This document shows, in pieces, positions 20,169 through 27,696 of a DNA stretch of 29,556 bases. Source of the DNA: a virus. How positions within the stretch are numbered: the first letter of the stretch is position 1; the number at the start of each line of letters is the position of its first letter. Location: positions 1-29,556 of IMG/VR virus record IMGVR_UViG_3300027909_000303, one strand, 5' to 3'. The notes beneath the pieces are model-generated. The model saw only the letters and a program-made list of their open reading frames with translations, was not told the DNA's origin and made no database searches. Position numbers and translations under genes: made by a program.

Positions 20169-20405
20169 ATGAAGCGAGCCTACATCATGCTGCGTCCCGA
20201 CGTACTCGCACAACTGCTTGACCTGCCTGAAGGCGTCAACGTTCACAGCGTGAATGCTAACTGGCTAATGGACGGCATCGAGGTCATGCTAGAAGGCGAT
20301 GGCCTTCCGGCAGGCGCAGAGTACGTACGTGGCACCGTCCCAATGAACATTGGCGTCTCAATGGTTGTGACCGATGAGGGAAGGATCCAGGTGGAGTGGC
20401 AATGA
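20169..20405 (+). CDS. Small protein, unknown function
   Basis: A 78-residue protein starting at ATG 20169, two bases after the previous stop. It has an alpha/beta pattern (RAYIMLRPDVLAQLLDLPEG, GIEVMLEGDGL, GVSMVVTDEG) and no known signature. Its stop overlaps the queD start by four bases (ATGA), so it is translationally coupled to the queuosine-type gene. Confidence 0.65.
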   Translation: MKRAYIMLRPDVLAQLLDLPEGVNVHSVNANWLMDGIEVMLEGDGLPAGAEYVRGTVPMNIGVSMVVTDEGRIQVEWQ

Positions 20406-20854
20406 GCTTCATTGAGGTTCGACACAACATGGAAGTAGCCCACCGGCTGTACGAGCTGCCTGGCAAGTGCGAGAACATCCACGGTCACTCCATGTGGGTG
20501 GACCTCAGGCTGCACGGACCAATCAACCAGAAAGGCATCCTCGGTGGCTTATCGTTCGGCGACGTCAAGAAGGCCTTCCGTGGCTTCCTCGACGATGCCT
20601 TCGACCACCACCTTCTTCTGAACGTGAACGATCCGTGGGCTACTGGTCTCTGGAACTCTCGCACCGAGGGAACAGCTCGAAACATCAACGAGTTCCTGGG
20701 GCAGCTGCCAGGACTCATGACCTTCCCTGGTGACCCGACGACGGAGAACCTCGCCAAGTGGATCGCCAAGTGGGCTGTCGACGAGTTCAAGCTGCCAGCC
20801 GACGTCACCGTACATGAGACGTCGGTCAACTCCGCAGGCTTCTCGGCAAGGTAG
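20402..20854 (+). CDS. queD: 6-carboxytetrahydropterin synthase QueD
   Basis: A 150-residue enzyme of the QueD/PTPS family that converts dihydroneopterin triphosphate into 6-carboxy-5,6,7,8-tetrahydropterin. The start region NMEVAHRLYELPGKCENIHGHS gives the catalytic Cys (CENIHGH) and zinc His residues. SFGDVKK, FDHHLLLN, TTENLAKWIAKW and VHETSVNSAGFSAR appear in the family's order, and the length is usual or slightly long. The start is ATG 20402 in ATGA with the preceding stop, rather than 20396. It is part of the FolE-QueD-QueE-QueC route. Confidence 0.93.
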   Translation: MSFIEVRHNMEVAHRLYELPGKCENIHGHSMWVDLRLHGPINQKGILGGLSFGDVKKAFRGFLDDAFDHHLLLNVNDPWATGLWNSRTEGTARNINEFLGQLPGLMTFPGDPTTENLAKWIAKWAVDEFKLPADVTVHETSVNSAGFSAR

Positions 20855-20858
20855 GCCT

Positions 20859-21230
20859 GTGGACAACCTCAAGCTCGACATCTCCCCCTTCCGCGTAGGC
20901 AAGTACGTCGGCCTGACCGAGATAGGTCGTATCGGCCTCATCGTGGGCATGCGCCTCGACGAGGAGGGGGAGATCAAGAGGGTATACCGCCCGCAATGCA
21001 AGCTGACGATGTACGGCGTCAGGTCAACCTTTGACCTCACACTTCAACTTCTGCCACCTGGCACAGAGGAAGAACTATCCTTCTCGATCCCCGACCTGAT
21101 GGGTCGTACACCCATTCTGATCGAGGAGACGCCCTTCCACGTCTCAACTGTGCGAATGCAAGGGGAAGAAGTATCCGTCCAACTACTCCGAGCATACTGG
21201 AAGGACAGCGATGCTGTTGAAGGTAAATGA
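20859..21230 (+). CDS. Beta-rich protein within the cassette, unknown function
   Basis: A 123-residue protein starting at GTG 20859; upstream in-frame starts lie inside queD. It is predicted to be mostly strands (KYVGLTEIGRIGLIVGMRLD, STFDLTLQLLPPG, ISVQLLRAYW-like end) without catalytic motifs or membrane helices. It ends 20 bases inside queE. Its position between QueD and QueE invites a link to deazaguanine handling, but no sequence feature supports a reaction. Confidence 0.7.
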   Translation: MDNLKLDISPFRVGKYVGLTEIGRIGLIVGMRLDEEGEIKRVYRPQCKLTMYGVRSTFDLTLQLLPPGTEEELSFSIPDLMGRTPILIEETPFHVSTVRMQGEEVSVQLLRAYWKDSDAVEGK

Positions 21231-21996
21231 AATCTTCGGACCAACGATACAGGGAGAAGGCTCTGCGGCCGGACGTCACTGTGTCTTCGTTCGACTTGCA
21301 CTTTGTAACTTGGAGTGCAAATGGTGTGACACTGCATACACGTGGTCCTTCACACCTCAGAAGTCAGCCAAGCACCAACTCGGAATCATCTATGACCGCG
21401 ACAAGAACCTCTTCGAGATGAACGCCCAGCAGGTGATCGACCAGCTGCTCACCAAGTGGGACATCTACGACATGCCGACGATTGTTGTCGTCAGTGGTGG
21501 AGAGCCCATGATGCAGCAGGAAGCACTCATGCCACTGCTGTATGAGCTCAGCGCCGCCGGCAACGAGATCCACATCGAGACAGCTGGAACCATCGCTCCC
21601 CAGGTGGACATCAGCTTTGAAGCTGTTGCGGGCGGCGTTGTACGCAGAGGCTTCGACGACGTCGTGACACAATTCAACGTGTCGCCGAAGCTTGCGAACA
21701 GTGGAAACGTCCTCAGCAAGCGATACAAGCCAGAGGTCATCCAGCAGTTTGCACATCGCGAGTCAGCTCGATTCAAGTTCGTCGTGACCTGTGCAGACGA
21801 TCTGTACGAGGTCGATGAGATGGTGATACGTCACGGCATTCCCGCAGGCCGTGTCATGGTCATGCCCGAGGGTACCACTGTCGATGCCAACCTCAACACC
21901 GCCAGGTCGGTAGAGGAAGCAGTGATCTCCCGCGGGTACGGCCTCACGCTTAGGTCGCACATCCTGCTATGGCCACAAATCGAACGGGGGAAGTAG
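21211..21996 (+). CDS. queE: 7-carboxy-7-deazaguanine synthase QueE
   Basis: A 261-residue radical SAM enzyme that contracts carboxytetrahydropterin to 7-carboxy-7-deazaguanine. Near the N-terminus FGPTIQGEGSAAGRHCVFVRL precedes CNLECKWCD, the CxxxCxxC cluster-binding site. VSGGEP (about 95-100), HIETAGT and FNVSPK match known QueE positions. The length is close to bacterial relatives. The start lies 20 bases inside the preceding gene, with AAGGACAG upstream. All key Cys are present, so it should be active. Confidence 0.94.
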   Translation: MLLKVNEIFGPTIQGEGSAAGRHCVFVRLALCNLECKWCDTAYTWSFTPQKSAKHQLGIIYDRDKNLFEMNAQQVIDQLLTKWDIYDMPTIVVVSGGEPMMQQEALMPLLYELSAAGNEIHIETAGTIAPQVDISFEAVAGGVVRRGFDDVVTQFNVSPKLANSGNVLSKRYKPEVIQQFAHRESARFKFVVTCADDLYEVDEMVIRHGIPAGRVMVMPEGTTVDANLNTARSVEEAVISRGYGLTLRSHILLWPQIERGK

Positions 21997-21997
21997 C

Positions 21998-22423
21998 GTG
22001 CGAGCAGCTGCAGGAATACTGTTCGTCGGCTTCCCGCGTCTCGCCCTTATGGTTAGGACCAGCTACAAGCAGCACTGGGATATCCCCGGAGGCATCGTAG
22101 AGCCAGGCGAGACGCCCACCGAGGCCGCCGAGCGCGAAGTGAAGGAGGAGCTCGGTGTGGTCGTCAAGGCAGGACGTCTCCTGGTGTGCGAGAATGTCCT
22201 CCTTACGGGCAAGGAGCTTCTGACTGCCTACATCTTCGAAGGGGACAGACTCGATGTCGATGCATACACAATCGACGGCGAAGAAGTTCTCGAGGCCTCG
22301 TGGTGTTCGCCCGTGAAACGTAGGGCGTACACGCAGACTGCTCCCATCTTCCGCAACCGCCTTGAGCTCGCCTTCACGGCTCTCGCGACCGAGACGACTG
22401 TGTACCACGAGCACAGGGCATAG
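21998..22423 (+). CDS. Nudix hydrolase
   Basis: A 141-residue enzyme with a complete Nudix box: GGIVEPGETPTEAAEREV followed by KEELGV, matching GX5EX7REUXEEXGU. It cleaves a nucleoside diphosphate-linked substrate, possibly a modified or damaged (d)NTP; the substrate is not shown by sequence. Two hydrophobic strands precede the box, as in the fold. GTG 21998 follows GGGG near the end of queE. Placed between queE and folE, it may remove pterin or nucleotide by-products, or dihydroneopterin triphosphate; that is inference. Confidence 0.9.
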   Translation: MRAAAGILFVGFPRLALMVRTSYKQHWDIPGGIVEPGETPTEAAEREVKEELGVVVKAGRLLVCENVLLTGKELLTAYIFEGDRLDVDAYTIDGEEVLEASWCSPVKRRAYTQTAPIFRNRLELAFTALATETTVYHEHRA

Positions 22424-22457
22424 ACGAACATCAATGCGCAACCCTACAACTACAAAT

Positions 22458-22483
22458 CCCCACAGGGCGAAGGAGTGTGACCG
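22458..22483 (+). promoter_or_regulatory. Repeated leader hairpin plus ribosome-binding site
   Basis: CCCCACAGGGCGAA (22458-22471) forms a small CCC-CACA-GGG hairpin directly before GGAG and the folE start at 22483. The same 14 bases occur at 28452-28465, upstream of another start. It may be a translational control element shared by the two genes. Confidence 0.45.
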
Positions 22484-23061
22484 TGACACCTGATGAACCA
22501 GGCGTGGAAGTCCTGGACGCGAAGGTCGTAGCAGCAGCCAAGCTGTTGCTGGAGAAGGCTTGTGGCCTGATGCCCGATGAGCACGGCACTGACACACCAA
22601 CGAGATTCGTGGCGATGCTGATGGAGTTGACGACTGCAAGGTCATTCAACTTCAAGGTGTTCGACGCCAAGGGCAAGGACGAGATGGTGATCATTCGCAA
22701 CATCCCGTTCGTCAGCGTCTGCAATCATCACGTCGTTCCCTTCATCGGGAAGGCCGACATCGGGTACATCCCCGGTGACTACATGGCAGGCCTCAGCAAG
22801 TTCGCACGAGTCGTTCACTTCTTCGCCAGGTCGTTGCAGGTGCAAGAACGCCTGACGGAGCAGATCGCCGACTTCCTGGAGGAGAAGCTGAAGCCTCGCG
22901 GCCTTGCCGTCGTCCTGGAAGCAGAGCACATGTGCATGACTATCCGTGGAGTCCAGACGCCTGGCACGACAACGTACACAGCCGTCATGCGAGGCTTCTT
23001 CAACGATCACGACCGCACGGCCAAGGCCGAATTCCTCGATAGGATCAACGGAAGCAAGTGA
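22483..23061 (+). CDS. folE: GTP cyclohydrolase I FolE
   Basis: A 192-residue enzyme that opens GTP to 7,8-dihydroneopterin triphosphate, the first step of the preQ0 route here. The zinc site and core appear in order: SVCNHHVVPF, IGYIPGD, GLSKFARVVHFFARS, LQVQERLTEQIA, EAEHMCMTIRGV with the second zinc Cys, then a short end. GTG 22483 is preferred because the GGAG at 22472-22475 is 7 bases away; GTG 22477 is too close. The preceding leader hairpin is unusual. The host must have its own FolE, so a phage copy implies high demand for deazaguanine during infection. Confidence 0.94.
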   Translation: MTPDEPGVEVLDAKVVAAAKLLLEKACGLMPDEHGTDTPTRFVAMLMELTTARSFNFKVFDAKGKDEMVIIRNIPFVSVCNHHVVPFIGKADIGYIPGDYMAGLSKFARVVHFFARSLQVQERLTEQIADFLEEKLKPRGLAVVLEAEHMCMTIRGVQTPGTTTYTAVMRGFFNDHDRTAKAEFLDRINGSK

Positions 23062-23171
23062 AGTACCTCTGCGCCTTCATGTTGGTGTTCGGGGGCCTGT
23101 ACGCCTTACAATGGGCGACCATTTGGTTTGCAGGCCCTCGACCACCACGTCCCCCAAAGGAAAGCCGATGA
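23058..23171 (+). CDS. Very small membrane protein
   Basis: A 37-residue protein beginning at GTG 23058 (GTGA overlap with folE) and ending at TGA 23169-23171, where the next ATG overlaps in turn. A hydrophobic helix (YLCAFMLVFGGLYALQWATI) is followed by a proline- and arginine-rich tail (GPRPPRPPKESR). The double overlap supports a real gene. The function is unknown. Confidence 0.5.
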   Translation: MKYLCAFMLVFGGLYALQWATIWFAGPRPPRPPKESR

Positions 23172-23515
23172 ACCTGAACGAACTAATAGACCAGTGTCAG
23201 TTGGACTCTGACCGCTGGTTCCCAAACATCTCCAAGGATCTACCCTTCACGGTTCTAGCACTCGTTGGCGAGACAGGCGAGATGGCCAACCTCGTCAAGA
23301 AGGTCGTTCGCGGAAGCCTCAGTTTGGAGAACGTCAAGGACGACCTTGGAGAAGAGGCCGTCGACGTTCTCATCTACCTCTGCATGGTCTTCGCCGCGCT
23401 CGACATCGATCCCATCCAAGTGTACAGAGAGAAGAGGGCAAAGAATGAGCTCCGATTCGGCCGAGGGCCGCTCACAGACCTCCTCAACCTCCAACCAGGA
23501 ACCGACAAGTCCTGA
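23168..23515 (+). CDS. MazG-like nucleotide pyrophosphohydrolase
   Basis: A 115-residue protein of the MazG/all-alpha NTP pyrophosphatase group. GETGEMANLVKKVVRG gives the first metal-binding Glu pair; LGEEAVDVLIYL gives the second (EExxD). KRAKNELRFG follows, as in phage MazG proteins. It probably cleaves (d)NTPs or the alarmone-like nucleotides of the host to control pools during replication; the substrate is not visible. ATG 23168 lies in an ATGA overlap. A second MazG-like gene follows in an overlapping frame. Confidence 0.88.
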   Translation: MNLNELIDQCQLDSDRWFPNISKDLPFTVLALVGETGEMANLVKKVVRGSLSLENVKDDLGEEAVDVLIYLCMVFAALDIDPIQVYREKRAKNELRFGRGPLTDLLNLQPGTDKS

Positions 23516-23837
23516 CTTCAAGTTGGAGCAGGCTCCGGTAGACGCCGAGCTCATCAAGCGGATGCAGGTTCTGTCTGAGGAGTTCGACGTTCTGTGTCAG
23601 AAGCGACACGACATGGGCGAGCGGAAGTACGGCCCTGGAACATGGCTCGGCGTCGACACCCTCGAGATGATCATCGAGGAACTGATCGACATCGCCAACT
23701 ACGTGCGCTTCAGCTTCGTCAAGCTCAGGATGATACAGGAAACCCTCGGCACGGACCGCTCAACGGCAACGCCCCAACTTGGCAACGAGATGATGGGGAA
23801 GGACGCGTTCACTTCGGCGGTAAGGAGTTCCGAATGA
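23445..23837 (+). CDS. Second MazG-like or related helical phosphohydrolase
   Basis: A 130-residue protein starting at ATG 23445, 71 bases inside the preceding MazG gene and in another frame. The N-terminus is Ser/Gln/Thr-rich and disordered; the core QKRHDMGERKYGPGTWLG and LEMIIEELIDIANYVRF has the E...EExxD pattern of all-alpha NTP pyrophosphatases seen in phages. The first metal-binding Glu is less clear, so the assignment is moderate. A sizeable overlap of two related folds may reflect tandem duplication or simple compaction. The next gene starts within its stop. Confidence 0.75.
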   Translation: MSSDSAEGRSQTSSTSNQEPTSPDFKLEQAPVDAELIKRMQVLSEEFDVLCQKRHDMGERKYGPGTWLGVDTLEMIIEELIDIANYVRFSFVKLRMIQETLGTDRSTATPQLGNEMMGKDAFTSAVRSSE

Positions 23838-24652
23838 AAGTGGGGTTAATTCCTCCACGAGGGCTGGAGAACCTGGTCCTCCGTTCCAAGTTCCACCTCG
23901 CGCTGGCCATCGACGAACTGATGGGACGGCGCATGTACGCTGGCATGTACAAGCGTGCAGCGGAGCTTGGCGACTACGTTGTGCTCGACAACGGTCTGGC
24001 GGAGGGAATGCCGTGCACGCCTTCCCTCCTCTACAGCCACGCCAAGAAGCTCGAGGTGTCTGAAGTCGTCGTTCCCGACGTGATGAAGGACGCTGAAGGA
24101 ACCATCACACAGGTGAAGCTGTTCTTCAACGAGGATCGCAAGCCCCTTCCCATTAAGCACATGGCCGTCGCGCAGGGTAAGACGCTGCCCGAGTTCCGTC
24201 GCTGCGTGGAGGAGTTCGCGAAGGTCGAGCACGTAACCGTTGTCGGCGTTCCGCGGCACATGCTTGGGACGCTGGGGACGCAAGCATGCCGTATCGAGTT
24301 CTCGAACTGGATTGAGAACCAATACCCTGGACGCTTCGAGCAGCACTTCCTCGGAACCAATCCCATATGGATAGGAGAGGTCAAAGCCGCATCGAAGTAC
24401 ACGGTGGCACGTTCGGTCGATACGTCGATGCCCTTCAGCTACGCCATAGCAGGAGAGGACCTCGCCGAGACCACGGCTGAGATCATCCGTCCGAGGGCTT
24501 ACTTCGAGACCGACTGGACCTTCAGGGTCGACATCAACCTCGTCCGTAGAAACATCGCTACTCTGTTGGGGTGGGCAGGTGCAACAGGTACCAGATCCTA
24601 CGAGCGAGCGGAGGCATCCGCTCGCCCTGTGCGAAGAATGTCCGCTGTTTAG
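23834..24652 (+). CDS. DpdA-like DNA deazaguanine transglycosylase
   Basis: A 272-residue protein predicted as a TIM barrel related to tRNA-guanine transglycosylase. The DYVVLDNGLAEG motif resembles the family's D-S-G-G loop with the first Asp, EVVVPDVMKDA carries another Asp, and ARSVDTSMPFSYA near residue 195 is like the second active-site region in phage DpdA proteins. DpdA exchanges guanine in DNA for a 7-deazaguanine such as preQ0. It directly follows the complete preQ0 pathway, which strongly supports this. The ATG at 23834 is behind AAGGAG. It overlaps the polymerase start by 74 bases. The exact subfamily and the base inserted are inference. Confidence 0.75.
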   Translation: MKVGLIPPRGLENLVLRSKFHLALAIDELMGRRMYAGMYKRAAELGDYVVLDNGLAEGMPCTPSLLYSHAKKLEVSEVVVPDVMKDAEGTITQVKLFFNEDRKPLPIKHMAVAQGKTLPEFRRCVEEFAKVEHVTVVGVPRHMLGTLGTQACRIEFSNWIENQYPGRFEQHFLGTNPIWIGEVKAASKYTVARSVDTSMPFSYAIAGEDLAETTAEIIRPRAYFETDWTFRVDINLVRRNIATLLGWAGATGTRSYERAEASARPVRRMSAV

Positions 24653-27008
24653 CGAGAACGTTTCCTTCGTCCCTTCAGAGGTGACCGAGGATCCGCGTCT
24701 CGTCATTGTCGGCGAAGCACCTGGTGGATACGAGGCGAAGAGGGGCCGGCCGTTCGTCGGCCCCTCCGGGCAGCTGCTAGAACAAGTCCTAGAGCACCAC
24801 GGGTATCATCGAAACGAGGTGACGCTAACCAATGTTTGCCTCTGTCGTCCTAAGGATAACGCAACACCTTCTAGGTCAGCTATTGCTGCGTGCAGGCCAA
24901 GGCTCCTTGACGAGCTACGACGTAGTGGTGCAGCTGATGTGGTTGCGCTTGGTGGTACAGCTGCTAGTGCTCTCATCGACGATCAGCGATCTATCACGAA
25001 GCTGCGTGTCGGTCCAGCTAAGCTCCCCACCGCAGGACTTGCAGGTTCGTCTGTACGCAGAGTCGTACCAACATGGCATCCTGCTTACTGCCTACGAAAG
25101 GCAGATGCGTTCCCAGCACTCGTATCGGATATAGGCAAACTGAAGGACAGGGAGGGAAATGCTTGGAGTGCACCTCGGTGGCGAGCATATGACGATGTTG
25201 CTAGCGCGACCGCAGTACTTGCAGAACTTGAAGCAGTTGCAACACATATCGTCGTCGATATTGAGGTCGGCATCGAAAAGGACACGGCTTTCGACCATCC
25301 TAACAACTACGAGCTCCTCGCAGTGGGATTGGGTTACGCAAGAGGGAAGGCTGTGGTGCTGGGGGAGAATGCACTTAGAGACCGGTCTGTTCTGGATGGA
25401 CTCAAGCGACTCCTGGGCAAGGTTCATATCATTGCTCACAACGGCAAGTTTGACCTGGGCGGACTTTACCCACATATCGGTGGACAGACACTCTGGTTCG
25501 ATACTATGCTCGCGTCCTACTGCCTTGACGAACGTCCGGGAAACCATGGTCTTAAGGTACTCGCCGTTGAACGGTTGGGTGCCCCTCAGTACGACTTGGA
25601 GATCCAACAGTTCGTTCCTCGAGGAGGAAACTACGCTAACATTCCCCGCCCGATTCTGTACAAGTACAATGCCTATGACGTCGCGTGCACTTGGGAGCTG
25701 TACGAACTGTTTGCGGAACGCCTCGAACAAGAAGATCTTCGTCGGGTGCACGACTTCATGGTCGCAGCGTCGAACCAGTTGATGTACCTCGAGCTCAACG
25801 GCATCGCCATCGACAAGCAGTACATGCGCGAACTGGCTGTCGAGTTCCTAAACCGAATAGACATAATCGAGGAGAGCCTCAATCAGATCGTGACAGATCT
25901 GTTCCATCTCCAGCATCCAGAGGTGGTGGAGTCTGAGGAGCTTCAGCGGATCACGATCAATCCAAGGTCGCCGAAGCAGATCAAGGAGGTCCTCAGTGAC
26001 CAAGGGATCCAAGTCGACTCGACCAACCAAGACACGATCGAGAAGCTACTGGAGATCCTGCAAGTGCAACGGGGAATGTCTCCAGAAACTCCGATTATCC
26101 AATTCCTCTATACGCTCCTTCACCACCGACGACAACAGAAGCTCTATTCTACATACGTCAAAGGTATTGCCCAACGGATGTACCGTGGACGTGTTTATAC
26201 AACTTATCTACTCCACGGAACAACATCCGGGCGCCTTGCATCTCGCAATCCGAACCTGCAAAACATTGTTCGTGATAACTCGATCCGACGGCAGTTTGCT
26301 GTATCAAAGCCAGAGAACGTCTTTATCCAAGCCGACTTCAAACAGGCTGAGGGCCGAGTTATTACGACTCTCGCCCGAGACGAATACCTGAGGTCGATCT
26401 TCAGCGACCCGAGCGTCGACATGTTCGACGAGCTGACTGACCAGCTGTACGGACCCATCGGCAGCCGTAGCAAAGAGGAGCGTAAGGAACAACGAATCCG
26501 AACGAAGGCCTTCTTCTATGGACTCAGCTATGGACGAGAAGCATACAGCATCGCTCTTGAATACAAGATGTCTGTCTCGGAAGCCGAACGCCGACTGCAC
26601 GATTTCATGTCCCTTATACCTGCTACAGCAGCTTGGCAACAGGAAGTGCGCCAGCGGGTCCTATCAGGACATGACCTCATCACACCCTTCGGCCGACGAC
26701 GACGCTTCTGGCTAATCACGGATCAGAACCAAAAGGATGTGCTGAATGAGGCTCTGTCATTCCTGCCGCAGTCTACCGCGAGTGATATTTGTCTCACGGC
26801 TTTTACTCGCCTGCGACCAATGCTGCGTGGTCTGGGTTTCATTAGACTCACGATTCATGACGCCCTTGTGGCTGAGTGTGCCCGAGAGCATCGAGAAGAA
26901 GTTACAAGGCTACTCGTGGGCGAAATGGTCAAGGCGGGGGCAGAATATACGGACTATGTTCCCTTCAACGTCGACGTGAGCTTTGGCCAGAGTTGGGGTG
27001 AACTGTGA
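24579..27008 (+). CDS. Uracil-DNA glycosylase / family A DNA polymerase fusion
   Basis: An 809-residue two-part enzyme. Residues 1-200 match family 4 UDG: LVIVGEAPGGYE (from 41), CRPKDNATPS, VALGGTAAS and PTWHPAY (164-170), plus Cys at 18, 21, 89 and 105 for a 4Fe-4S cluster. Residues 220-380 are an intact proofreading exonuclease (DIE 227-229, HNGKFD with Asp 292, NAYD with Asp 367). The polymerase has motif A QADFKQAEGR (Asp 586), motif B RTKAFFYGLSYG (Lys 643) and motif C TIHDAL (His 760, Asp 761). It replicates phage DNA and may remove uracil at the fork. It starts at GTG 24579 inside dpdA; no later start keeps the UDG domain. Confidence 0.94.
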   Translation: MQQVPDPTSERRHPLALCEECPLFSENVSFVPSEVTEDPRLVIVGEAPGGYEAKRGRPFVGPSGQLLEQVLEHHGYHRNEVTLTNVCLCRPKDNATPSRSAIAACRPRLLDELRRSGAADVVALGGTAASALIDDQRSITKLRVGPAKLPTAGLAGSSVRRVVPTWHPAYCLRKADAFPALVSDIGKLKDREGNAWSAPRWRAYDDVASATAVLAELEAVATHIVVDIEVGIEKDTAFDHPNNYELLAVGLGYARGKAVVLGENALRDRSVLDGLKRLLGKVHIIAHNGKFDLGGLYPHIGGQTLWFDTMLASYCLDERPGNHGLKVLAVERLGAPQYDLEIQQFVPRGGNYANIPRPILYKYNAYDVACTWELYELFAERLEQEDLRRVHDFMVAASNQLMYLELNGIAIDKQYMRELAVEFLNRIDIIEESLNQIVTDLFHLQHPEVVESEELQRITINPRSPKQIKEVLSDQGIQVDSTNQDTIEKLLEILQVQRGMSPETPIIQFLYTLLHHRRQQKLYSTYVKGIAQRMYRGRVYTTYLLHGTTSGRLASRNPNLQNIVRDNSIRRQFAVSKPENVFIQADFKQAEGRVITTLARDEYLRSIFSDPSVDMFDELTDQLYGPIGSRSKEERKEQRIRTKAFFYGLSYGREAYSIALEYKMSVSEAERRLHDFMSLIPATAAWQQEVRQRVLSGHDLITPFGRRRRFWLITDQNQKDVLNEALSFLPQSTASDICLTAFTRLRPMLRGLGFIRLTIHDALVAECAREHREEVTRLLVGEMVKAGAEYTDYVPFNVDVSFGQSWGEL

Positions 27009-27166
27009 CCTCCGAGGGAGATGAACCCAAGCTGCAAGACGTCTCCAAGGTTGAGACGCGCGTACAGCACTTCGACGCTGACGGTGAACTGACCTCAGAG
27101 GTTGTAACGGTTATCGTTCACAAGACCAAGCCGTTCACGAACGAGCACACAGGAATGTACCTATGA
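27005..27166 (+). CDS. Small charged protein
   Basis: A 53-residue protein starting at GTG 27005 (GTGA overlap with the polymerase) and ending at TGA 27164-27166. It is acidic at first (EGDEPKLQDVSKVETRVQHF), then strand-like (LTSEVVTVIVHKTK). No known motif is visible. Chained overlaps on both sides support translation. Confidence 0.55.
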   Translation: MTSEGDEPKLQDVSKVETRVQHFDADGELTSEVVTVIVHKTKPFTNEHTGMYL

Positions 27167-27261
27167 AGGGTTTCATACTAGGTCTCTGCTGCGGAGGTGC
27201 CTTCACAGTGGTAGGAGTGTACCTCGTGGTCGTCGGGCTCTTCAAGGACGTGTACCGATGA
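27163..27261 (+). CDS. Very small membrane protein
   Basis: A 32-residue protein, ATG 27163 to TGA 27259-27261, overlapping both neighbours in ATGA. It is almost entirely one hydrophobic helix with a Cys-Cys-Gly-Gly start (GLCCGGAFTVVGVYLVVVGL) and a short basic end. It is likely inserted in the host membrane. The function is unknown; it is similar in size to the one after folE. Confidence 0.5.
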   Translation: MKGFILGLCCGGAFTVVGVYLVVVGLFKDVYR

Positions 27262-27425
27262 CGAAGCTTGACGACGCCGTCCAGAAGATCATCGACGGCG
27301 AAACAGATGACCCGTGGACTAACCTCTGTGTTGAGACAGTCAGACTGGGTGCCGCGCTCGCACGTTGGGAGAATGCGAAGAAGCGATACGTAGTAGCCCA
27401 GAAGGTGAACCGTGATGGTCAGTGA
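27258..27425 (+). CDS. Small helical protein
   Basis: A 55-residue protein from ATG 27258 to TGA 27423-27425. It is mostly helix with Ala, Arg and Lys (ETVRLGAALARWENAKKRYVVAQ). No motif is recognised. It overlaps the preceding gene in ATGA and the next by 11 bases in another frame. Confidence 0.55.
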   Translation: MTKLDDAVQKIIDGETDDPWTNLCVETVRLGAALARWENAKKRYVVAQKVNRDGQ

Positions 27426-27696
27426 CCACATATTCCACTGGACGCCACACGTAGAAGTCAGACGTGCGGCAATGACGCGGAAGCAACAAGAAGCTATCGA
27501 GTCTATCCTTCGAGGCGAAACCATCGAGGAGTGGTTGAGTCATATGAGTCCCAAGGACCTTGAGCAGTGGGAGCGAATCTTCAGGCGCGGCGCGCAGGTT
27601 GCACCGGTTGACATCGCCAAGACCCTAACAGCGATGGCACGTGAGTGCAAGAAGATTCGCGACGAGGAGAACGCGAAGGACGCCGCCGATGGCTGA
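27415..27696 (+). CDS. Helical protein, unknown function
   Basis: A 93-residue protein. The N-terminus is aromatic (DHIFHWTPHVEV); the rest is helical and charged (RKQQEAIESILRGETIEEWLSHM, KTLTAMARECKKIRDEENAKD). The start is ATG 27415 or GTG 27412; AAGGTG at 27401-27406 fits the former better. It could be a small DNA-binding or regulatory protein, but no domain is recognised. It overlaps the next start by eight bases. Confidence 0.65.
   Translation: MVSDHIFHWTPHVEVRRAAMTRKQQEAIESILRGETIEEWLSHMSPKDLEQWERIFRRGAQVAPVDIAKTLTAMARECKKIRDEENAKDAADG

Noticed and set aside
22424-22482. A preQ1-type riboswitch before folE or queC
   Set aside because: I looked for the preQ1-I C-rich loop and A-rich tail and found neither; the folE leader holds only a short hairpin, and queC begins inside the preceding gene.
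23846-24706. Reverse-strand open frame of 286 residues
   Set aside because: It is antisense to the DpdA-like gene and the polymerase start; no motif or start signal.
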